Shown here piece after piece: positions 25,157 to 34,100 of a stretch of DNA of 64,000 nt. A program made the position numbers and the translations under genes. Position 1 is the first letter of the stretch. Every line of letters begins with the position of its first letter. The stretch comes from Micromonospora trifolii (lineage in GTDB: Bacteria > Actinomycetota > Actinomycetes > Mycobacteriales > Micromonosporaceae): contig NZ_JAKKFD010000034.1 of assembly GCF_022229005.1 (NCBI RefSeq), positions 62,001 to 126,000 of the forward strand. The letters run 5' to 3'. The notes under the pieces were generated by a model that did no database searches, was not told the DNA's origin, and was given only the letters and a program-made list of their open reading frames with translations.

Positions 25157-26031
25157 CGGGTCGCGTCGACGCCGGGGCGGTGTGGCTGGTGGGCCTCCCG
25201 GCCGGGGTCACCGCCCCGGCGGGCACGCAGGAGGGTCACGGCCAGGGGTACGGCGGTCACCGACATGCCGGCGGCGCCCCAGAGCGCGGAGGCGGGCAGG
25301 TCGAGGAAGACGGCGTGGGCCAGGATGCTGGAGAAGTACGTCCACAGGTAGAGCGCGACCATCGGGTGGTCCCGCCGGTCGGTGTGCTCGGCGGCCGGCC
25401 CGGCCAGCGGGCGCAGCGCGCTCATCATCAGCACCGCGAAGAGCAGCCAGCCCAGGTAGTTGCTGACCGGGATGCCGGCCAGGCCGGGCAGGGCCGGGGT
25501 GGCGTCGCGCCAGACCCAGTAGCCCTCGGCCACCATCTGCGGGTCGAGGAAGAGGTCCCAGGCGGCCAGCCCCACAGTGGCCAGCGCGATCCGCCCCACC
25601 CATCGACCCACCGTCGGCCCACTGCCGCCGGCTGTCGGCCCGCCGCCGTTGGCCGGTGCGGCAGTGCCGCCGGTCAGTCGGACCGCTGCCAGCCAGGCCG
25701 GCCAGGCCATCCACGTCCAGGCCAGCGGAATGATCAGTGGCACGCCGGCCAGCTTGGGGCCCAACTCTCCGGAGTAGTCGTAGCTGCCGAACGGCACGCC
25801 GGTGGCCACCCCGATCGCCTCGATCGCGAACCCGCCGCCGGTGGCCACCGCTACCAGCGCCGCCGCCACCCGTGGACCCCGGCTGAGCAGCGCGTGGCCG
25901 ACCGAGAGCAGCCAACCGAGGACGACGGTGGCCACTGTGAGCCCGGCCCGGGTGGCGCCGGTGGTCAGCGGGTAGCAGATCTGGGCGAGCACCAGGACGG
26001 CCAACAGCGTCCAGGAGATCCGCCGGGTCAT
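25153..26031 (-). CDS. cruF: carotenoid 1,2-hydratase, CruF (DUF422) family
   Basis: 292 residues with about seven membrane helices. DUF422 hallmarks: 'FAIEAIGVATGVPFGSYDYS', 'GVPLIIPLAWTWMAWPAW', 'AAWDLFLDPQMVAEGYWVW' and 'GIPVSNYLGWLL'. CruF adds water to the psi-end double bond of acyclic carotenoids, giving 1'-hydroxy groups, as in Deinococcus and cyanobacterial myxol synthesis. A Gly/Pro-rich insert (about 165-180) is specific to this copy. Start ATG 26031 overlaps the stop of the GNAT gene and its own stop overlaps the glycosyltransferase start. Confidence 0.9.
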   Translation of the reverse strand: MTRRISWTLLAVLVLAQICYPLTTGATRAGLTVATVVLGWLLSVGHALLSRGPRVAAALVAVATGGGFAIEAIGVATGVPFGSYDYSGELGPKLAGVPLIIPLAWTWMAWPAWLAAVRLTGGTAAPANGGGPTAGGSGPTVGRWVGRIALATVGLAAWDLFLDPQMVAEGYWVWRDATPALPGLAGIPVSNYLGWLLFAVLMMSALRPLAGPAAEHTDRRDHPMVALYLWTYFSSILAHAVFLDLPASALWGAAGMSVTAVPLAVTLLRARRGGDPGREAHQPHRPGVDATR

Positions 26032-26579
26032 GACGCCGGTGGCTCGAGCGGCAGATTCCGACCGAGGACGCCGAACGGTCGCTCGTCGCCGGGGAAGTGG
26101 AAGTCGCGCAGTACGTCGACGAAGCCGAACCGTCGGTACAACCGCCAGGCCCGCGAGGTCTGCTCGTCGGCCTCCGGGGTGGACAGCAGCGTGGTGTCGC
26201 CCTCCGCCATGCCGAGCAGCGCGCGCAGCTGACCGGTCCCCAGGCCGTGCCCCTGCGCCGGTGGCCGGACGTGCAGTTCGACCACCTCGAAGCAGTGGGT
26301 GAGCCAGCGCGTGCGAGTCGGGGCGTCCAGCGCGCGGTGCACCTGGTCGTGCCACCACTGACCGGAGGCGCCCAGGTAGCCGTAGCCGAAGCCGGCGAGG
26401 TGGCCCTCGCTGGTCAGGCTGGCGACCGCCCGGAAACCCGGCCGGCGGACGTGGGTGGCGATGTAACCGCGCCGGGCCTCCAGCAGGTCGGTGCGGTATC
26501 CCATCGCCTCGCCGTAGACGGCCACCACGTCGTCCAGCCGCCGGACGAGATCGTCCGGCGTCCAGCGCACCAACCTCAT
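26028..26579 (-). CDS. GNAT-family acetyltransferase
   Basis: 183 residues. 'VVELHVRPPAQGHGLGTGQLRALLG' is the acetyl-CoA-binding motif A (R/Q-x-x-G-x-G/A) and 'AWRLYRRFGFVDVLRDFHFPGDERPFGVLGR' motif B. Substrate unknown. It lies inside the carotenoid operon with ATGA overlaps at both ends, so it is made together with the pigment enzymes; whether it acts on the pathway is unproven. Confidence 0.85.
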   Translation of the reverse strand: MRLVRWTPDDLVRRLDDVVAVYGEAMGYRTDLLEARRGYIATHVRRPGFRAVASLTSEGHLAGFGYGYLGASGQWWHDQVHRALDAPTRTRWLTHCFEVVELHVRPPAQGHGLGTGQLRALLGMAEGDTTLLSTPEADEQTSRAWRLYRRFGFVDVLRDFHFPGDERPFGVLGRNLPLEPPAS

Positions 26580-27346
26580 GCCCGTCCACCCTTCACCGTT
26601 TCCGGGCCGCCGTCGGCGACCCACCCGAGCACTGACCGGTCGCCGACCACGTCGCGTACCTCGAACCGGGCGAACAGCTCCTCGGCGTACCAGCCCGCGG
26701 TGGGGGTTCGCATGATCGCCGCCCGATGCTCCGGGTGACGGTACGCGAACGCCACCAGGTCCGTCGGGTCGCGCCACACGCTCACAGTGCCCTGCCACCC
26801 CAACGGGGCCTCTCCGACCCCGAACCGGGCCAGCAGCCCGGGCGCGTCGCGCAGGGCGGCGGCCACCGGCGGGATCGCCCGCCAGAACGTGGCCGCCCGG
26901 CGGGCCCGCAACCGGGCCCGGGTCAGCGCCAGCACCGGGCCGGTGACCCGACCGCCCGACGGGTCGCCGAACGGCCGCCGGCCGGACCACTCGCCCCGGC
27001 TGGTCAGTGGGCGGAGGTCGATCCGCGCCCGGGCGTGGGCGATGCGCGCCCAGGCCCGCCCGACCGACGAGTCGTCGAAGCCGGCCGCCGCGGCAGGGGA
27101 GTCCCAGACGGTCAGCGCCGCCCACCGGGTCAGGTCGGCGTCCCGTGGTCCGAAGTCGGTGCCGGTCCCGGTGCCCAGCAGCTTGCCGAACCGGACGCCG
27201 GGGAGGGCCCGCAACCGGCGGGGGTCCACCGCCATCCGGGTCAGCGCCCGGGGCAGCGCGCCGTGGGAGGTCCGCCACACGTGCAGCGTGACCAGCTCCG
27301 GAGCCGCACTCGCCTCGCCGTTGGTTCGCTCGCTCCGCTCGCTCAC
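26576..27346 (-). CDS. CrtA-like spheroidene monooxygenase family protein
   Basis: 256 residues. 'VTLHVWRTSHGALPRALTRMA', 'VRFGKLLGTGTGTDFGPRDADLTRWAALTVWDS', 'RGEWSGRRPFG', 'PVLALTRARLRARRAATFWRAIPPV' and 'WQGTVSVWRDPTDLVAFAYR' match the CrtA family (long strings given as motif outlines). CrtA oxygenates acyclic carotenoids at C2 to give keto groups. Presence with CruF and CruC suggests a ketolated or hydroxylated, glycosylated acyclic product. Some actinobacterial members act outside carotenoid synthesis, so the reaction is inferred. ATGA overlaps with the genes on both sides. Confidence 0.8.
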   Translation of the reverse strand: MSERSERTNGEASAAPELVTLHVWRTSHGALPRALTRMAVDPRRLRALPGVRFGKLLGTGTGTDFGPRDADLTRWAALTVWDSPAAAAGFDDSSVGRAWARIAHARARIDLRPLTSRGEWSGRRPFGDPSGGRVTGPVLALTRARLRARRAATFWRAIPPVAAALRDAPGLLARFGVGEAPLGWQGTVSVWRDPTDLVAFAYRHPEHRAAIMRTPTAGWYAEELFARFEVRDVVGDRSVLGWVADGGPETVKGGRA

Positions 27347-27831
27347 GCCACCTCGGCCGGGGTGCCGGCGGTGACCCGTAGCAGCTCGGGGTAGGTGGTC
27401 GGGAAGACCGCCTGAGGGACGCCACCCGCGGCCCAGATCTCCGGGTACGCCGCCAGCGCCGTGTCCACCAGGGTGCGCAGCGGGTGCGGGTGCCCGAGTG
27501 GGGCGACCCCGCCGATCGGCTGCCCGGTGTGGGCCCGGACGAACTCCGGGGTGGCCCGACGCAGTCGGGTGACGCCGATCGATGCCGCCAGGCCGGCGGT
27601 GTCGACCCGGTGCGCGCCGGAGGTGAGGACGAGCAGCGGTGTGTCGTCCGCGTCGAAGATCAGCGAGTTGGCGATCTGGCCGACCTCGACGTCGAGCGCC
27701 TCGGCGGCCGCCGAGGCGGTGTGCACCGCGTCGGGCAGCAGACGGACCATGCTGGGCTCACCGGCGCCGTCGAGCGTGCCGGCGGCGGTGAGCGCTTCCT
27801 GCACCGCCCGTACGTTCGGGTGTGGCTGCAT
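27343..27831 (-). CDS. YbaK/ProX-like aminoacyl-tRNA deacylase domain protein
   Basis: 162 residues, one YbaK fold: 'VHTASAAAEALDVEVGQIANSLIFD', 'PLLVLTSGAHRVDTAGLA', 'TPEFVRAHTGQPIGGVAPLGHP' and 'VFPTTYPELLRVTAGTPAEV'. Family members clear mischarged tRNA such as Cys-tRNA(Pro). The usual catalytic Lys of 'QIxKSL' is Asn55 here, so activity may differ. First gene of the six-gene operon, overlapping the CrtA-like start by 4 nt. Its upstream region is shared with the SOS-type promoter pointing the other way. Confidence 0.85.
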   Translation of the reverse strand: MQPHPNVRAVQEALTAAGTLDGAGEPSMVRLLPDAVHTASAAAEALDVEVGQIANSLIFDADDTPLLVLTSGAHRVDTAGLAASIGVTRLRRATPEFVRAHTGQPIGGVAPLGHPHPLRTLVDTALAAYPEIWAAGGVPQAVFPTTYPELLRVTAGTPAEVA

Positions 27832-27896
27832 TCCGCCATTCTTCCCGGTCCGTTGGTGGCCGGTTCAGTCGGCCGGCACGCTCGGCGCGTCACACG

Positions 27897-27927
27897 TTGC
27901 ATTTTCGTCGGAGGGGAGGTGTACTGT
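27897..27927 (+). promoter_or_regulatory. predicted promoter of the HEPN/mutasome locus
   Basis: -35 TTGCAT (27897-27902), 19-nt spacer, -10 TACTGT (27922-27927). The predicted transcription start, near 27934, is followed directly by two LexA-type boxes. Confidence 0.5.
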
Positions 27928-27937
27928 CAGCAGCAGT

Positions 27938-27953
27938 TAGAACGAGTGTTCGA
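27938..27953. promoter_or_regulatory. SOS (LexA) box 1
   Basis: TAGAACGAGTGTTCGA: matches the actinobacterial LexA box TCGAAC-N4-GTTCGA in 10 of 12 fixed positions. It lies just after the predicted transcription start. Confidence 0.75.
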
Positions 27954-27958
27954 TTGCC

Positions 27959-27974
27959 TCGAACGCCCGTTCCA
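27959..27974. promoter_or_regulatory. SOS (LexA) box 2
   Basis: TCGAACGCCCGTTCCA: 11 of 12 fixed positions match TCGAAC-N4-GTTCGA. It is 21 bp (two helical turns) from box 1, which suits cooperative LexA binding. Confidence 0.75.
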
Positions 27975-28014
27975 ACCAGCCGGAGCGCGGCGTTTCGCGG
28001 CGCCACCTCCGGGC

Positions 28015-28240
28015 GGTGCGGCTCCGCGGGCCGCACCTGGGTTTCCGGGCAGTCGCGAGCCTGGTCCCAACAGGCAGGAGCGTTGCCCGCCGCCCACGAC
28101 CCCCGGGCGGCGGGCGACGCACCCGCCGGTCCGCCGGCCGGGTGTGGTGTGGGGAAGCATCCACACCCGGCCGGCCATACCCGGTGCGTCTTCCTCCGCA
28201 CCACCCGACCTCGGCGTCTCGTCGGCGGCATCAGCCGCCG
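28015..28240 (+). other. structured 5' leader with four tandem hairpins
   Basis: The 300-nt stretch between the SOS boxes and the HEPN gene has no convincing gene. It holds four stems with perfect arms: 28015-28022/28030-28037 (8 bp), 28085-28095/28105-28115 (11 bp), 28134-28147/28161-28174 (14 bp) and 28223-28229/28234-28240 (7 bp, loop ATCA). This is more structure than a simple leader needs. It may be a regulatory RNA or an attenuator; function unknown. Confidence 0.5.
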
Positions 28241-28275
28241 CAGTGACGTCTCGGCCACGTGGAGGAGAGACATCC

Positions 28276-28725
28276 ATGCCGACCAACCCGGCTCAGGCAC
28301 CGACGGTGCCGGCGCACGTGCTGCCGCACCGCACCCCCGCCCAACTCCTCACGTTGGCCCGCCGTGGGCTGGTCGAGGCCGGCCAGACCCGACCTGACGG
28401 TCTGCGCTACGCGGCTGCCCACCTGGCCGCCCTGCGCGCGGCGGCGGCCCTTCTCGCCGCCCGCGCCCGACCCGCGCCGAGTCGACGCAACCGGATCACC
28501 AGCGTCTGGGTCCTCCTCTGCGCCGTCGCCCCGGAGCTCGACGAGTGGTCCCGGTTCTTCGCCGCGGGGGCCAGCAAGCGCGCCGCCGCCGAGGCCGGCA
28601 TCCCCCGGGTGGTCAGCGCCCGGGAGGCCGACGACCTGCTCCGCGCTGCCGAACAGTTCGTCACTGTGGTGGAAACCGCGCTCGGCGTGGCCCACCAACC
28701 GGCCCTGGACGGCCTCGCCGCCTGA
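28276..28725 (+). CDS. SAV_6107-family HEPN domain protein
   Basis: 149 residues, mostly helical. 'TPAQLLTLARRGLVEAGQTRPDGLRYAAAHLAALRAAAALLAARARP' and 'VWVLLCAVAPELDEWSRFFAAGASKRAAAEAG' fit the SAV_6107 HEPN family of actinobacteria, a group of unknown role often found with translesion polymerase genes. The usual HEPN RNase motif R-x4-6-H is not clear. ATG 28276 has GGAGGAGAG upstream. It is the first gene behind the SOS boxes and is separated from imuA' by a 20-bp hairpin. Confidence 0.82.
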   Translation: MPTNPAQAPTVPAHVLPHRTPAQLLTLARRGLVEAGQTRPDGLRYAAAHLAALRAAAALLAARARPAPSRRNRITSVWVLLCAVAPELDEWSRFFAAGASKRAAAEAGIPRVVSAREADDLLRAAEQFVTVVETALGVAHQPALDGLAA

Positions 28726-28728
28726 TCC

Positions 28729-28781
28729 CGCCGTGCCACCGGCCGCCCCGTGGGGGGAGCCGGGCGGCCGGTGGCACGGCG
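28729..28781 (+). terminator. 20-bp perfect hairpin between HEPN gene and imuA'
   Basis: Arms 28729-28748 and 28762-28781 pair without mismatch around a 13-nt loop, 4 nt after the HEPN stop codon and 47 nt before imuA'. Strong enough to end or reduce transcription into the mutasome genes. No U-tract. Confidence 0.75.
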
Positions 28782-28827
28782 TGCCGGTCCTGATCTGATC
28801 CACAGCAACGACGGGGGAGTTGGTCCA

Positions 28828-29553
28828 ATGGCGGGCCGCATGGTGGTCGGTTCCGCCGCACTGGCCGATCTGGTGCGCCCGGCGAGCGCACCCGACCCGG
28901 TCGGTGGGCACCGGGTGCTGCCGGTGGTGCCCGAGCTGACCGGTCTGCTGCCCAACCGGGGCCTGCGCCGGGGCAGCACCATCGCTGTCGCCGCCGGCCA
29001 GCCCCGCCGCAGCGGTGGCACCTCGCTGATGCTGGCCCTGCTCGCCGAGGCGTCCCGGGCCGGCTCGTGGTGCGCCGTGGTCGGGGTGCCGACGTTCGGC
29101 GCGGGCGCGGCCGCTGAGCTGGGCATCGCCCTGGACCGGCTGGCCCTGGTGCCGAACCCCGGCCCCGAGTGGGCCACAGTGGTCGCCGCGCTGATCGACG
29201 GGGTGGACGTCGTGGTCACCACAGTGCCGGCCTCGGTCTCCGCCTCGGTCGCCACCCGGTTGGCAGCCCGGGCCCGGCAGCGCGGCAGCGTGCTCGTCCC
29301 GTACGGCCGGTGGGACGGCGCGGACGTGACGTTGCAGGTGGTCCGGGGAGTCTGGGAGGGGCTCGGACTGGGCCGGGGGCGGTTGCGCCGCCGGGAGATC
29401 ACCGTCTCGGCGCGCGGGCGCGGGGCGGCCGCCCGGCCCAAGGAGATCAAGGTCTGGCTCCCGGGTGACGAGCTGACCCGGGTGATCCCTCGTACGCTGC
29501 CGTCGCCAGTGGGTCGATCCGCCGCGCCACTCGCCCTGGTCGGTAGGGGGTGA
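28828..29553 (+). CDS. imuA': ImuA'-like RecA-fold mutasome protein
   Basis: 241 residues. RecA-like core start 'VVPELTGLLPNRGLRRGSTIAVAAGQPRRSGGTSLMLALLAEASRAGSW' in outline; the Walker A region (AAGQPRRSGGTS) lacks the canonical GK[S/T], as in mycobacterial ImuA', which works as an adaptor, not an ATPase. Later strands 'VVTTVPASVSASVATRLAARARQRGSVLVPYG' continue the fold. ATG 28828 has GGGGGAG 8 nt upstream. Overlaps imuB by GTGA. Expected to bring ImuB and DnaE2 together during damage-induced DNA synthesis. Confidence 0.85.
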   Translation: MAGRMVVGSAALADLVRPASAPDPVGGHRVLPVVPELTGLLPNRGLRRGSTIAVAAGQPRRSGGTSLMLALLAEASRAGSWCAVVGVPTFGAGAAAELGIALDRLALVPNPGPEWATVVAALIDGVDVVVTTVPASVSASVATRLAARARQRGSVLVPYGRWDGADVTLQVVRGVWEGLGLGRGRLRRREITVSARGRGAAARPKEIKVWLPGDELTRVIPRTLPSPVGRSAAPLALVGRG

Positions 29554-31163
29554 CCGGCGCGCCGGCGCGCACGCTGCTGCTGTGGTGCCCGGACTGGCCG
29601 GTGCTCGCCGCCGAGATCGTCGACGGGGTGCCGGCGACCGGCCCGGTCGCCGTGCTGCACGCCAACCGGGTGGTCGCCTGCTCCGAGCGGGCCCGCGCCG
29701 AGGGGGTGCGTCGAGGGCTGCGCAAGCGGGAGGCGCAGGGGCGCTGCCCGCAGCTCACCGTCGTGGAGTACGACCCCGGCCGGGACGCCCGGGCGTTCGA
29801 GCCGGTGGTCGCCGCTGTGGAGGAGTTGGTCGCCGGCGTCGAGGTGGTCCGTCCGGGTGCCTGCGCGGTGGCCGCCCGGGGGCCGGGCCGTTACCTCGGC
29901 GGCGAGGAGGCGGCCGCCGAGCGGATCATCGAGCACGTGGCCCAGTCGTGCCTGGTGGAGAGCCAGGTCGGCATCGCCGACGGGGTGTTCGCGGCCGGGT
30001 TGGCCGCTCGCGCCGGCCGGGTGGTGGCACCGGGCGGGACACCGGAGTTCCTGGCCGGGTTGCCGGTCGAGGCGCTCGGCCGGTCGGCGCTGGCCGACCT
30101 GCTGCGCCGGCTGGGGGTGCGCACCCTCGGCGACTTCGCCGCTCTTCCGGCCGGCGACGTGCTGGCCCGGTTCGGGTTCGACGGTGCGCTGGCCCACCGG
30201 CTGGCCGCCGGGCGGGACCACCGCCCACTCGCCGTCCGACAGCCGCCGGCCGACCTGACGGTGACCGCCGAGCACGACGAGCCGATCGACCGGGTCGACG
30301 CGGCGGCGTTCGTGGCCCGGGCGTTGGCCGAGCGGCTGCACGAACGGCTGGCCGGGCACGGGCTGGCCTGCACCCGGCTCGGCATCGAGGCGGTCACCGA
30401 GCACGGGCAGGAGCTGCACCGGGTGTGGCGGCACGATGGCCTGCTCACCGCCGCGGCCATCGCCGACCGGGTGCGCTGGCAGCTCGACGGGTGGCTCTCC
30501 GGCAGCAACGGCCGCGCCGGTGCCCGACCGGCCCGACCGACGGCCGGCATCATCCGGCTGCGACTGATCCCGGACGGGGTGATCGCCCAGGCCGGTCTCC
30601 AGGCCGGCCTCTGGGGGGAGACCGGCGAGGAGCGGGAACGCGCGCACCGGGCGTTGAGCCGGGTGCAGGGCATCCTCGGCCCGGAAGCGGTGGTCACCGC
30701 GGTGCTCGGTGGTGGGCGCTCCCCGGCCGACCAGGTACGACTGGTGCCGTGGGGCGACGAACGCGTCCCCGCCCGCCCTGGCCCGCCGGCCGATGCCGGC
30801 GCCGACCCGGCCACCGGCCGGGGTGCAGGCGGGGCTCCGCCGTGGCCGGGCCGGCTGCCGGCCCCCGCGCCGGCGGTGGTGCTGCCCAGCCCGCTCGCGG
30901 CGACGGTGCACGACGCCGCCGGCGAGCCGGTGGTGATCAGCGCGCGGTTGGCGGTGAGCGCCCCACCGGCTCGGCTGGTGGTCGGCACCGGCCAGCCGGC
31001 GGAGATCGTGGGCTGGGCCGGCCCGTGGCCGGTGGACGAGCGGTGGTGGGCGCCGGTCGAGGCCCGCCGCCGGGCCCGGTTCCAGGTCAGCCTGGCCGAC
31101 GGTGCCGCCCTGCTGCTGGCCGTCGAGGCCGGGCAGTGGCTGGTGGAGGCGATCTATGACTGA
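29550..31163 (+). CDS. imuB: ImuB, catalytically dead Y-family polymerase
   Basis: 537 residues, starting GTG inside the imuA' stop. Y-family fold with little-finger region, but the acidic residues of an active polymerase are gone: the DinB 'VDMDAFFA' strand is 'LWCPDWPVLA' and 'SLDEAFLD' is 'GACAVAARGP'. This is typical of ImuB, which acts as hub binding the beta clamp, DnaE2 and ImuA'. HhH region near 'RLGVRTLGDFAALPAGDVLARFG'. A Pro/Ala-rich linker (about 410-450) leads to a C-terminal domain ending 'WWAPVEARRRARFQV...WLVEAIYD'. Confidence 0.93.
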   Translation: MTGAPARTLLLWCPDWPVLAAEIVDGVPATGPVAVLHANRVVACSERARAEGVRRGLRKREAQGRCPQLTVVEYDPGRDARAFEPVVAAVEELVAGVEVVRPGACAVAARGPGRYLGGEEAAAERIIEHVAQSCLVESQVGIADGVFAAGLAARAGRVVAPGGTPEFLAGLPVEALGRSALADLLRRLGVRTLGDFAALPAGDVLARFGFDGALAHRLAAGRDHRPLAVRQPPADLTVTAEHDEPIDRVDAAAFVARALAERLHERLAGHGLACTRLGIEAVTEHGQELHRVWRHDGLLTAAAIADRVRWQLDGWLSGSNGRAGARPARPTAGIIRLRLIPDGVIAQAGLQAGLWGETGEERERAHRALSRVQGILGPEAVVTAVLGGGRSPADQVRLVPWGDERVPARPGPPADAGADPATGRGAGGAPPWPGRLPAPAPAVVLPSPLAATVHDAAGEPVVISARLAVSAPPARLVVGTGQPAEIVGWAGPWPVDERWWAPVEARRRARFQVSLADGAALLLAVEAGQWLVEAIYD

Positions 31164-31196
31164 GCCGGTGTTCCCCAGGTCGGAGGCGGATGCTCG

Positions 31197-34100
31197 ATGA
31201 GCTTCCACAACCCGAAGATGCCCTGGTCGGAGCTGGAACGGGTGCTCTCCGGGCGGGCCAGCGGAAGCTCCGGCCGGTCGGGCGGCGGGCGGTCGCGCGA
31301 GGAGCGGCACCTGCACGTGGTCGACCCGCTCGCCGTGGACGCCGATGGCGGCGACTCCCCGGCCTGGAGTCGCCGCCGCGAGCAGTACCAGCCGCCGGAG
31401 CTGACCCGCCCCGACGGCGTGGTGCCCTACGCGGAGTTGCACGCGCACACCAACTTCAGCTTCCTCGACGGCGCCAGCCACCCGGAGGAGCTGGCCGAGG
31501 AGGCGGCCCGGCTGGGGCTCACCGCGCTCGCCGTCACCGACCACGACGGTTTCTACGGGGTGGTCCGCTTCGCCGAGGCGGCTCGTACGTTGGGCCTGCC
31601 GACCATTTTCGGCGCGGAGCTGTCCCTCGGCCTGCCCGGCCCGCAGAACGGCGAGCCCGACCCGCACGGCGCGCACCTGCTGGTGCTCGCGCACGGCCAC
31701 GAGGGGTACGCCCGGCTGGCCACCACCATCGCCCGCGCCCAGCTACGCGGCGGGGAGAAGGGCCGCCCTGACTACGGGGACCTGGAGGAGGTCGCCGCCG
31801 AGTTGCGTGACCATGTGCTGGTGCTGACCGGCTGCCGCAAGGGGCACGTGCCGGGGGCGCTGCTCACCGAGGGGGTGGACGCGGCGGCCCGCGAGCTGGA
31901 CCGGCTGACCGCGCTCTTCGGCGCGGAGACGGTGGCAGTGGAGCTGACCGACCACGGTCACCCCATCGACGCCGACCGTAACGACGCGCTCGCCGAGCTG
32001 GCCGCCGCGGCCGGGTTGCCGACGGTGGCCAGCAACAACGTGCACTACGCCAGCCCCGGCCGGCGTCGGCTGGCCACCACCGTCGCCGCGGTCCGGGCCC
32101 GACGCAGCCTGGACGAGATCGACGGCTGGTTGCCCGCGGCGGCCACCGCCCACCTGCGCAGTGGCGCGGAGATGGCGGCCCGGTTCGCCGCGTACCCGGG
32201 TGCGGTGGCGCGGGCCGCCGAGTTCGGCGCCGAGTTGGCCTTCGACCTCCAGCTCGTCGCGCCGCAGCTACCGGCGTACCCGGTGCCGCCGGGGCACACC
32301 GAGATGAGCTGGCTGCGGAAGCTGACAGCTGACGGGGCGCACGAGCGCTACGGGCCGCCGCAGGCGCACCCGACGGCGTACGCGCAACTCGACCACGAAC
32401 TGAACATGATCGAGGAGCTGGGTTTCCCCGGCTACTTCCTGGTGGTCTACGACATCGTCACGTTCTGCCGTGACCAGGACATCTACTGCCAGGGTCGGGG
32501 TTCGGCGGCCAACTCGGCGGTCTGTTACGCGTTGCGGATCACCAATGTGGACGCGGTCCGGCACCAACTGCTCTTCGAGCGGTTCCTCGCTCCGGAACGG
32601 GACGGCCCACCCGACATCGACGTGGACATCGAGTCCGACCGTCGGGAGGAGGTGATCCAGCACGTCTACACCCGCTACGGCCGGGAGCACGCCGCCCAGG
32701 TCGCCAACGTCATCTCCTACCGGCCCCGGTCGGCCGTGCGGGACGTGGCCAAGGCGTTCGGCTACTCGCCGGGGCAGCAGGACGCCTGGAGCAAGCAGAT
32801 CGACAGGTGGGGGTCGGTCGCCACTGTCGATGTCGAGAACATCCCCGAGCAGGTGGTGGAGTACGCCAACGAGTTGCAGACGTTCCCGCGGCACCTGGGC
32901 ATCCACTCCGGTGGCATGGTGATCTGCGACCGACCGGTGATCGAGGTCTGCCCGGTGGAGTGGGGGCGGATGCCCGGGCGCAGCGTCCTGCAATGGGACA
33001 AGGACGACTGCGCCGCGGTGGGCCTGGTCAAGTTCGACCTGCTCGGCCTGGGCATGCTCTCCGCCCTGCACTACGGCTACGACATGATCGGGTCCCGGCT
33101 GGACCTGGGCGACATGACCCTGGACGACCCGGAGGTCTACGACATGCTCTGCCGGGCCGACTCGGTCGGGGTGTTCCAGGTGGAGAGCCGGGCCCAGATG
33201 GCCACCCTGCCCCGGCTCAAGCCCCGCGAGTTCTACGACCTGGTGGTCGAGGTGGCGCTGATCCGCCCCGGCCCGATCCAGGGTGGTTCGGTGCACCCGT
33301 TCATCCGCCGCAAGAACGGCCAGGAGCCGGTGACCTTCGCGCACCCACTGATGCGCAACGCCCTGGAGAAGACCCTGGGCGTGCCGTTGTTCCAGGAGCA
33401 GCTGATGCAGCTCGCCATCGACCTGGCCGGCTTCGACGCGGCCGAGGCCGACCAGTTGCGCCGGGCGATGGGCGCGAAACGGTCGGTCGAGCGGATGACC
33501 CGGATCGCCGACCGGCTCTACGCCGGGATGGCCGAGCGGGGCATCACCGGTGAGCTGGCCGACGACGTCTACCGCAAGCTCACCGCGTTCGCCAGCTACG
33601 GCTTCCCGGAGAGCCACGCGATGAGCTTCGCCTACCTGGTCTACGCCAGCTCCTGGCTCAAGCGTTACCACCCGGCGCCGTTCCTGGCCGCGCTGCTCAA
33701 CGCCCAGCCGATGGGTTTCTACTCGCCGCAGACCCTGGTCGACGACGCCCGCCGGCACGGGGTGGAGGTCCGTCGTCCGGACATCAACGCCAGCGGGGCT
33801 CTGGCGGTGCTGGAGTCCACCCCGGAGACCCGGTGGGGCAGCGGGCCGGGGGAGCCGCCGCACGCCTGGGGGCTGGGCGGCCCCGCCGTCCGGCTCGGCC
33901 TGTCCAGTGTGCGGACCCTCGGCGCCGACGTGGCCGAACGGATCGAGGCCGAACGGGTCGCCGGTGGGCCGTACCGGGACATGCCGGATGTGGCCCGGCG
34001 GCTCGGTGTCACCGCCGCGCAGCTGGAGGCGTTGGCCACCGCGGACGCCTTCGCCTGTTTCGGGCTGAGCCGGCGGCAGGCGCTGTGGGCCGCCGGTGCG

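Noticed and set aside
27822..28397. Rightward open frame over the SOS leader
   Set aside because: Runs through promoter, LexA boxes and HEPN start out of frame; no ribosome-binding site or conserved sequence.
28276..28725. HEPN gene as toxin of a toxin-antitoxin pair
   Set aside because: No partner nucleotidyltransferase or antitoxin gene adjacent and no clear HEPN RNase motif.
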